From contig JAESUZ010002694.1 in assembly GCA_017311185.1 (NCBI GenBank), forward strand, positions 1,116,001-1,180,000: 64,000 nt of DNA, in the 5' to 3' direction. Under the pieces are notes generated by a model that saw only the letters and a program-made list of their open reading frames with translations, was not told where the DNA came from and did no database searches. Origin of the DNA: Proteles cristata cristata (Eukaryota; Chordata; Mammalia; Carnivora; Hyaenidae). Shown in pieces: positions 55,637 through 64,000 of the stretch. How positions within the stretch are numbered: the first letter of the stretch is position 1; every line of letters begins with the position of its first letter. Both the position numbers and the translations under genes were made by a program.

Positions 55637-56254
55637 AAACTACATCTAAATTATACAGTATTGATAAAGTAAAAGAAAAATAGAACACAATGGAGAGTAC
55701 AAAACCATACAAATCTATATGGTAAAAGTGGCATTCTAACCAATAGGAAAGGAGTGGCTATTCAATAAGTGGTGTTATCACAAGTGGCTGTTCATTTGGG
55801 TGGGGGGGGAGGGAATTAGATTCTGTTTACACGACACATAAAAGTAAATTCTAAAAGAAATGAAGTGTCAAAAGAAAATATATTTAATAAAAGATATTTT
55901 CATAATTTGGTGATGGGGAAAGTATTTGTAATAAGCAAATCATGAAAGTCAGAGCAATTAGGGGGAAAAAAGACTGAAATATTTGACCAAATAAAATTAA
56001 GACATTCCATGTGATAGAAGGGATCACAAGCCTATAATAAACCATGGTGAGCAAAGATTGTCTGTAAAACTGATGAAATTAGAATGAACTACGTGGAAGG
56101 TGCCAATGTCACCTTCCTGGTTTTGACAGTGTACTATAGCTATGCAGGATGTGACCATTGGTGGAGGCTGAGTGAAGAGCTCCTGGTATCTCCCTATGAG
56201 CTTTGTGTGCATTTGTGGCAACTTTCTGTGTATCTGCACATAATCATTAAATTT

Positions 56255-56675
56255 ATGTGTCACCTGGACTGGGACACCGGATGCTCAGATTCAACATTAT
56301 TTCTGGGTGTGTCTCTAAGGGTGTTTCTTGATGAGATAAGCATTTGAAGTAGTGGGTTCAGTTAACTGTCCTCCTTATGTGATGTGAGTGGACATCCTCC
56401 AATCCGTGGAGGGACGGAATAAGAACAGAAAAGCAGCAAAAAGGGGAATCCACTATCTCTGTCTGACTGCTTGAGCTGGAACATCAGTACCCTCCTTCCC
56501 TTGGATCAGGATTTCCACCACTGCTTGTCCAGTTCATGAATTATTACCACTGGCTTTCCTGGGTTTCTAGCTTGCAGACAGCAGTTCATGGGATATCTTA
56601 GCCTCCATTATGATATATCTATATCTATCTATCTATATCTTCCTCCTGGGTCTCTCTGGAGAACCCTAATATGCT
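56255..56675 (+). mobile_element. MLT2/ERVL-type LTR fragment
   Basis: TGTGTCACCTGGACTGGGAC, GGGTGTGTCTCTAAGGGTGT, TTTCCTGGGTTTCTAGCTTG and TCTCTGGAGAACCCTAATAT follow the ERVL LTR pattern. A short (TATC)n run at 56616-56640 is internal. Confidence 0.65.
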
Positions 56676-56849
56676 GTAATTATGTTAAAGTAAAAAGTTT
56701 AAAAAATATATAAATATGTGTGAACCAAACAATTTTAATAAAGTGTGTCTAGCCATGGGAAATGATAAATATATGAGTATCTGGAGAGTAGATAAGCAAA
56801 TAAACTTAATATTTCCATGGAACAGCATTGTCAAGAAAAGCTAGGTTCT

Positions 56850-57035
56850 GAAGCCAACAAAATCGTGCTGGAGGCCTGGCTCCACAATCTCCGAATGCCT
56901 CAGTTTCTTATCTATAAAATGGACCTCCACACTGGAGCTGTCGTGGGAATTAAATGAACTAATATCTATAGAGCACTAAGCCCAGTTGGTGGCAAATAGT
57001 AAGTATTCAATAAATAGCAGTTACAATTAAAATTA
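56850..57035 (+). mobile_element. MIR element
   Basis: TTCTGAAGCCAAC, TGCCTCAGTTTCTTATCTAT, AAAATGGACC, GGGAATTAAATGAACTAATA and TAAGTATTCAATAAATAGCA: a nearly complete MIR. Confidence 0.88.
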
Positions 57036-57059
57036 CAGTCATTTGTATTTAAATACATT

Positions 57060-58820
57060 GTGTGTCAATACCTTCATAATATTGGATTTTTGTTAGAGTC
57101 CTAAGTCTGGTACAAGTATAAAAAATGTTACAAGAGCTATTTTCAAACTAATTTTTTTTACTGGAAAATCATTTATGAAATCCTTATAGGAGACCACTGA
57201 AGCTTTAATTTTCTTCACTCTCTATTTCTCAGCATGCGGAAAGTATATTATGCTATTGGCTATTTGGTCTTGGAATTTTGTTCACACTGTCCTCAGGCAG
57301 TGTTGCCAAGGTGCACAGATGAAAATCAGAATTGTGAATCTTTCTTATCCAAATCTCACTGCTAACTCCAGCTCTGATGGCTGGTCATATTAAAGACTAA
57401 AGTGAGTCTTTATGATGTGACCTTTAAATTCCACAATCTTTTTATTTAAAAAGTATTATTTACTCAAATGGCAGCAGAGAGCCCAGAGCCCACAGTTACT
57501 TACAGTGTTTTCTAATACAGGCAATTTTTTGTCCTGGAGATAAAATATGAATGGACCAGATATTGGAATGACTAATGAAATGATTGTGACAGACAACTAG
57601 ATAAAAGATAAAGACACAATTAAATGTCACTGACAATCTCATTATCATTGGAACATCAGATTGTTTTCACAATCAAGTATTGAAAATTGTTTGGGTAAAA
57701 ATGATCACCATTGGATGAGAGCAAACATAAGGAAAATTCAGGCTTAAAATTCTTCATATATATCAATCAGTTCATCACTCCAAACTATTTTACTATGAAT
57801 TTTTCTTAAATTCAAATTTGTGTGTATTTATATTTTCATTTAAATCTTCAGATGGGTCATGCAAAATAAATGAGTGAAATTTAAATGTAAGTAACTGTCA
57901 AACAATACATTCTAGTTAATTGGGAGACAGAATTGTATAGGCTATTGTCAGGAATATCAGGGATTCTAACTAAAACGATTAATTCTATGATCTATGAAAA
58001 AGGACATTTGGCCTGAGAACTTATGCAGCAAGTAGTCGGGAAGAAGGTGGTTTTTGTTTTTGAATAAAATGAAGAAGCTGAGGACTCTAACTTCTAATAT
58101 TGATTATCCCAGCATCCAGGCATTTGAAATAAATTGCCAAATCTATCTGTGAAAATTCTTAAAACCTCAAAGAAAATCTGGCTTGCCCAAACTGACCAGC
58201 ATGTTATAGTTTTATTAGAGATCCAAATCTGGCCTCAATTTGATTCGCACAGCACTTACGGTTAAGCTGTCCTGGGGACGGCTCCTAAAGCCCGATGAAC
58301 AGCACCTCTGCACATGGACTACTTCTATTACTTCTTTAGACTGGTCAGGAGTCTTCTTATCCTGAGTGATGGAACTTTACTCAAACCAACTTAAAAAATA
58401 AAACAAAAGGAAATATATAGGCTCATATACTCATTAGTTCCATTAAAACTAAAGTTTACTGATGTTTACTTAATACTCAACTCATTTTCTCATTCTTACC
58501 CCTTTAGCTCATAAAATGTGATAAATTAGGTCCCTATTATTTACTATTTATTCACTACTATTTACATTTTTATTTAAACATAAACAACTATAGTTGTTGT
58601 ATTAAGCAACTATCTTGGCTAAGGAAGATTGAAAAGATTTAAAGTAACTGACCCAGTCAAGTCACTTGCTCAACTTAAACTATTTATAATGGCCTCGATC
58701 TGTAGTTTGGGACATTCTGATAGGCTATGTCCAAATTCTGTGCCCAAATCTTATGCTCTCCCAGATGAAGAGGGGGAAGGAGGTGCTAAAAAGACCTAAA
58801 AGAGTGTCCAACTTTAAAAA
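57060..58820. other. Apparently unique AT-rich intergenic DNA
   Basis: 1.8 kb with no gene or repeat recognised. Confidence 0.4.
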
Positions 58821-58829
58821 GTTTAATAT

Positions 58830-59330
58830 TTATTGGGTATTTAAAACATGCCAGGCACTATAAGTATAATGAATATAATTACTACAGTTATACCTACTCA
58901 TATAAAAATTTGGATTATAAATTTATAATATATAATATAATTTTATAATTATATATAAAATATATAATATAATATATAAATATATAATATATAACATAAA
59001 TATATATATAAGGATAAATATATAATATAGTAAATGCAATATAATAAAACCTATACAATGCTTATTTATTTATATACCAATTATTAGATGTAGTTATAAA
59101 TGTATAATTACATATGATTTTATATGTAAATATATATAACTTCATATTATGTAACTTTATATATAATCACATAATAACATAAATATTGTAGGATTGCTTC
59201 TCATCTTTACATCACCCCTAAAAATCAGATGTTATTCTTAATTTATAGACAATAACACTGAGGATTCAAGAGTTGTTAAGTAACTTTCCCAAAATCTCGC
59301 TGCTAGTGAGTAGAGGCATGGGGACTTGAG
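58830..59330 (+). mobile_element. MIR split by an AT-rich expansion
   Basis: The left part has AAACATGCCAGGCACTATAA (58846-58865). The right part has TTACATCACCCCTAAAAATC, CAATAACACTGAGGATTC and AAGTAACTTTCCCAAAAT (59207-59297). The material between is almost pure A/T. Confidence 0.65.
58915..59170. repeat. TATA-rich low-complexity tract
   Basis: About 255 bp of nearly uninterrupted A and T in TATAATATA and TATATAAA patterns. Confidence 0.95.
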
Positions 59331-59356
59331 CCAAGGCAGTCTGAGTCCCTCTTTTT

Positions 59357-59577
59357 TCTTTTTTTTATAATTTTTTAATGTTTATTTTTGTGTGTGACAG
59401 AGAGAGACAGAGCATGAGCAGGAGAGGTGAAGACATACACACACACACACAGAATCTGAAGACTCCAGGCTCTGAGCTGTCAGCACGGAGCCACATGCAG
59501 GGCCCGAACCCAAAAACACGAGATCATGACCTGAGTTGAAGTCAGACACTCAACCGACTGAGCCAACCAGGCGCCCC
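59357..59577 (-). mobile_element. CAN-SINE
   Basis: Complement copy containing a (CA)n run at 59437-59452. It ends in CAACCAGGCGCCCC at 59577. Confidence 0.9.
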
Positions 59578-59584
59578 TCAAATT

Positions 59585-60950
59585 CTTGTCATTTGAGTAA
59601 AAGAAATGAACATATGATTCAACACAGATTACATGAGCAGAACACTTCACTAAATGTTTAACTACGGATTTTAGTGGTTAAAATCCCTCTGGTCTTCAAA
59701 TATTTGGCCTTTACCTCTTTCCTATAAACTACAAGTTCATTTTGACAGTCTGATCTATTACTCAGGATATCATAGCAAAGAGAGAGGGCTTAATTTACAC
59801 AAGAGAGAACACCAAAACACTAAGATAGACACCTAGTAACGACTGGAAGCTATGTCCTTTAAGCAGAAAGCAACCAGGAACCAGAGCTCACACAGGCCTA
59901 AAGACAATAAGGAAGGGAATCCCAACAGCAAATCCCAGGTAGGGATGAAACAGTCAAAGGTAAAATGGCGAACTGGTTTTTATTTTCTGCTATGACTATT
60001 TGCCCAGCACGCACATTCAGGACTAGGGTAAGAATACTTACACTTTCGTTCACACTGATATCAGTAATATTGCTTAGATGCTGCAAGGCAAACCAGCTTT
60101 AGTTTCCTTTTTAAATTATCTGAGCTCCCCAAATTCATAACTACTGAAAGTGGAATCAACATACTGAGGACAGCTGGCCTTTTGTGAATCAAAGAGAAGC
60201 TCAGGGCAGCATACACAGCACTAGAAATAAATACAACCAGAGCTCCTTGTTCTGAGTCTTTGATCATAACGTGATGAAATAGTCCCTAAAATAATATGCG
60301 AAGAGATTATACTAAATTATCGAAACTTTCCTTTCATTGTTTCCTTTATTAACAAATTCTGAATTGGTATTTCAGAAATGGTAGTATATTTTATTAAAAG
60401 CTTATCTAGAAGCATAAATATTATCCAAGGTATATGCACAGAAAGGTGATAAATGACTTCCCTAGAAGTGCATGCAAATTAAATTAACATTGGAAGTGAA
60501 GTTCTTCTTTTTCAAAAGAATCCCACACAATCTTCTGCTTTGCCCCCTGTTGAGAGTGCTAATTTCTTTTTTCTTAACTAGAAAACCAGGAGAAGATCTC
60601 TCTTAAGACCGTGTTTTCTGTTTATTAATTTCTTTCATTGATTCTAAGATACTGTAACAACAGTGCATCGATGGCTATAGTATTTTTAAGCTATTTAATC
60701 TAATGTCAGACAATATGTTTCATAGTGGAAAGAGAATCCCTTTGGAGTGTTCTGCAGTTTGCCTCCTTATATAAGGCGTCAAAAGACAAACAGGAGCAAG
60801 TATTTATCACCACTTCAGAAACCCACGGACTGGATGGAATTCTTTAGTCAACAACAGATACAGAGAGATTAATATTAACTTTCCAGGGATTTTATTTGTA
60901 AAGCAGTTGAGGCAAACATGTTCAGATAAAATATGTAATACTAACAGTAT
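59585..60950. other. Apparently unique intergenic DNA
   Basis: No gene or repeat recognised. A 62-codon and a 68-codon minus-strand frame (59898-60086, 60061-60267) have no family signature. Confidence 0.4.
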
Positions 60951-61006
60951 TTTTTTTTTTATGACTTTTCCTTCTGTCCACAGGAGCTCAAAGCTCAGGA
61001 AATTAA

Positions 61007-61008
<2 letters not shown>

Positions 61009-61054
<46 letters not shown>
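61009..61054. repeat. (AC)n microsatellite
   Basis: About 23 uninterrupted AC units. Confidence 0.98.
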
Positions 61055-61059
<5 letters not shown>

Positions 61060-61199
61060 AGCACTGCTCTGCTTGTCAAGTGTAATTTATATTATAGCTA
61101 GTAAGTGAAGACACTAGGTTAAATGACTGATCTGTGTCTCCAGGCCCAAGACTCCAACTTAAAAACTGCTTTTGTTCTAAAAACCTGTGGCTTTAAATA

Positions 61200-61380
61200 T
61201 TGCCAGGGAACGATAGCATATACTATGAGTTGTATGACCTTGGCCAAAAAACTTAGTTTCCCTGAGTTTAATTCTTCATATATAAAATGGACCTAATTTC
61301 TAATTTATAGGATTATTGTGAAGATTTAATGAATGCAAAGTATTTAGTATACTTTCTAGTAAACAATAGCTGTTGTATCT
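61200..61380 (+). mobile_element. MIR element
   Basis: GTTGTATGACCTTGGCCAAA, TTCATATATAAAATGGACCT, AGGATTATTGTGAAGATTTA and AACAATAGCTGTTG are MIR landmarks. Confidence 0.8.
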
Positions 61381-61554
61381 AAAATATCCCACAAAGGCCA
61401 ATTTGAACCATTAAAAAAATTGAAAACAAACTAAATATGTTAATATCCTACTGTTTTCAAGAATGTATAGGTTGTTTTTTCAAGTAAGCTTCTTACTGAA
61501 GCACAAATACACACAGTATAGTATATAAGCAAGAAATGAATTACTCAGTAAACA

Positions 61555-62470
61555 TTTAAAATGTAAACACACCCAAGTAACCAAATTGAGGAAATAGAAC
61601 ATTCCCAGTATTTCAAAAGCCTACTCCTTTGTTCTTTCTCCCAGTCAGGACCCCCATCTCAAAGGTAATCAGTATTCTGACTTCTAACACCATAGATCAG
61701 TTTTGTCCATTTTTAAAATTTCTATAAATGGAGTATATAGCATGTACTCTTGTTTCTGACTTCTTACCTTTCAACATTACTTCTTGAGATGTATATATGT
61801 TGCTGTGGTGTCACAGTACCTCACTTTCATTGCTTTATTGTATGACTGTATCACAATTTGTCTCTCCAATCTAGTGTTGATGGATTCTTGGAATTATTAC
61901 TGGACAATGCTACTATGAAGATTCTCTGTACATGCTTTTCAGTGAACATATGCTTGCATGTCATTGGGAGTGGAAGTGCTGGGTCATTGTGTATACATGT
62001 GTGTATCTTCAGTAGATATTGCCAAACTGTTTCCCAAAGAGGTTAGTTATATCAATTTACACTCCCAGCAGCAGCATATATGAATTCCACATGTTCACAA
62101 ATATTTGGGATTGTCAGTCTTTTTTATTTTAGCCATTGTGTCAGCTGTGTACCAATACTTAATTATTCAATTTAAATTTTAATTTCCTGGCACAGTAATG
62201 AGGTTGAACACTTTATTATAGGCTTATTCACCATTTGGAAACCCTCTTTTGTGAAGTACTTATTCAAGTTCTTTGCCCAATTATCTAATGGTCTGTCATC
62301 TTCTTACTGATCTGTAGGTGCTTTTTTTTTCACTCTAGATATGTCTTTGATCAGGTATATGGGTGCAAAAATTTTCTTTCTCTCTAAATCTTTACTTTTA
62401 ATTTCTAATGGCTTTTTGATGAATTAAAGTTCTTGTTTTTAATGTGGTCCAACTTATCTATCTTTTCCTT
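61555..62470 (-). mobile_element. Old L1 3' region, complement
   Basis: GACTTCTAACACCATAGATC, TTTGTCTCTCCAATCTAGTG, AGTGGAAGTGCTGGGTCATT and TTAAAGTTCTTGTTTTTAAT are an L1 3' half in complement. It is decayed. Confidence 0.75.
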
Positions 62471-62515
62471 TTTAGTTACAAGACACATGAATAACAAATT
62501 GCACTGTAAAAACAG

Positions 62516-62722
62516 TGGTGCCTGGGTGGCTTAGTTGGTTAAGCATCCAACTTCAGCTCAGGTCATGATCTCATGGTTCATGGGTTTGAGCCCCCTGTGC
62601 TGACAGCTAGCTCAGAGCCTGGAGCCTGTTTCAGATTCTGTGTCTCCCTCTCTCTCTGACCCTTCCCTGCCTGCACTCTCTCTCTCTTTCTCTCTCTCAG
62701 AAACAAAACATTTTTAAAAATT
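62516..62722 (+). mobile_element. CAN-SINE
   Basis: Head GTGCCTGGGTGGCTTAGTTG. A small deletion removes the CATCGGG part. The duplication AAATTGCACTG.AAAAACA / AAATTGCATTGAAAACAAA flanks it. Confidence 0.9.
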
Positions 62723-62869
62723 GCATTGAAAACAAACAACAGATTCAGAAAACAAAACTCTTCAGATACTGACCTTAGGATATACAATATAAAATTACTA
62801 GGTGGGAAATATGTTAAAATACAAAATATAATTTTTTTAATGAGAAAAACAATAATTTAAAACTTCCAA

Positions 62870-63108
62870 CTTCCAGAGGGGAAGGAGTGGGCAGATGGGC
62901 CAAACAGGTGAAGGGGACTAAGATGTACAAACTTCCAGTTACAATATAAATGAATCATGAGGATGAAAAGTACAGCATAGGAACATACTTACTAACAGTG
63001 TATTAACTTTGTATTGTGACAGATGGTAATTACACATACCATGATGAGCACTGGATAATATACAGAATGGTCAAATCACTATGTTGTACACCCAAAACAC
63101 TTTTATAA
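62870..63108 (+). mobile_element. L1 3' UTR fragment
   Basis: AAGTACAGCATAGGAACATA, TGTATTAACTTTGTATTGTG and CACTATGTTGTACACCCAAA: the 3' UTR of the same L1 type as at 35960-36230. Confidence 0.8.
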
Positions 63109-63109
63109 T

Positions 63110-63660
63110 TTTTATTAGAAATTAGGTGCACAGAATCGGCTTAATCATAACCCTTGAATCATGACACACTAAAATCACTTGTCAAGAACTGCCTTTTTAA
63201 ATTTTATTCTATCTTAAAAATATAATGAACACTAGAAAATTCAACATATAACCTGAGAACTAACTTACATTTACTGTGACTGCTATGATTACTAACACCT
63301 TAATGAATATGTTAACAGCATGCTATACACAGTTGAAAGCATATTGAAGAACCAAAAAACAGAGCTTAAAAATTAACATAATGCAACACAAAGAGACAGG
63401 AATGTGAAAAATATGAAAGAAATGTAAGAGATAAAATGTTCAAATAAGATAGTATAATTGGAAACTAATAAAAGACAAGAGGGAAGGTGGAGAAAAGGAA
63501 AAACATGAAGCCGTAATGACTTAACAATTTTCCAGAACTGATGAAAGATACCAAATACACATTTTAAAGATATCAAAACCAAAACAGAATATTTAAAAAT
63601 TCACACCAAGAAATATTGTAATAAAATTGGAGTTGGTTGAAGCAAAGGTTTTCCGAGTAA
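63110..63660. other. Intergenic stretch, nothing recognised
   Basis: AT-rich with purine-rich patches near 63390-63510. No gene or repeat recognised. Confidence 0.4.
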
Positions 63661-63674
63661 GACTTAACATTTTA

Positions 63675-63875
63675 AATATTTTTTAAAACTTATTTTTGAG
63701 AGACAGAGAATACAAGCTGGGGAGGGGCAGAAAAAGAGGTAGACAGAATATGAAGCAGACTCCAGGCTCTGAGCTGTCAGCAGAGCCCGACATGGGACCT
63801 GAACTCACTAACTGTGAGATCACGACCTGAGCCGAAGCCAGAAGCATAACCAATTGAGCCACCCAAGCACCCCAA
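63675..63875 (-). mobile_element. CAN-SINE
   Basis: Complement copy ending in GCCACCCAAGCACCCC. Related ACATTTTAAA words flank it (about 63668 and 63880). Confidence 0.88.
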
Positions 63876-63905
63876 AATGTTACATTTTAAAACAGCTGGA
63901 AAACA

Positions 63906-64000
63906 GGGGCGCCTGGGTGGCTTAGTCGGTTAAGCGTCCGACTTTGGCTTAGGTCATGATCTCATGGTTCGTGGGTTCGAGCCCCGCGTCGGGCTCTGTG
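63906..64000 (+). mobile_element. CAN-SINE, cut by the window end
   Basis: Head GGGGCGCCTGGGTGGCTTAG and an intact box-B-like GGTTCGTGGGTTCGAGCCCC region. The sequence runs off the window at GGGCTCTGTG. Confidence 0.93.

Noticed and set aside
63906..64000. tRNA gene candidates from box-A/box-B-like words in SINE heads
   Set aside because: They are tRNA-derived SINEs: the cloverleaf is degenerate and the body and A-tail follow.

Overview
The window is mammalian nuclear DNA from a carnivore, most likely a feliform (cat-like) species. It is AT-rich, has spliced exons and long introns, one CpG-island promoter, L1, L2, MIR, MaLR, ERVL and Tigger remnants, and about 28 copies of a tRNA-derived CAN-SINE whose head reads GGGGCGCCTGGGTGGC. 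That SINE is carnivore-specific. The youngest copies share a set of linked sequence changes that differs from the domestic-cat consensus as I remember it, so I stop at Feliformia and do not name a species.

Only one protein-coding gene can be supported: the 5' end of AASS (alpha-aminoadipic semialdehyde synthase, the bifunctional mitochondrial enzyme of lysine breakdown), on the minus strand. A 5'-UTR exon ends at 17527 inside a CpG island (about 17235-17800). The first coding exon is 9253-9480 (ATG at 9465-9463), followed by exons at 5075-5251 and 2277-2361. Each junction has a consensus splice site and the joined frame is open for 158 codons. The rest of the gene lies beyond base 1.

Introns 1-4 (17526 down to 1) hold SINEs, L1, L2 and MIR pieces, a non-autonomous Tigger element with both ends (9760-10898), a short L1 tail insertion and several purine-rich microsatellites. 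One of these microsatellites, about 220 bp of GAAA/GGAA, begins roughly 300 bp inside intron 1.

From about 17.8 kb to 64 kb I see no gene. This flank is made of L2 and MIR fossils, MaLR- and MLT2-like LTRs, L1 pieces (several inverted or nested), CAN-SINEs in both orientations, tandem MER5-like elements, a possible ERV solo LTR, and stretches of apparently unique DNA (about 20.9-23.1, 33.0-34.0, 43.0-46.3, 57.0-58.8 and 59.6-60.9 kb). No tRNA, rRNA, snRNA, CRISPR array or prokaryote-type operon was seen. I found no convincing new biological system. The best leads are a young SINE subfamily with linked diagnostic changes, the purine array next to the AASS promoter, a paired CCAAT promoter module, a three-layer L1/SINE nest and an unexplained open frame near 37.1-37.4 kb.
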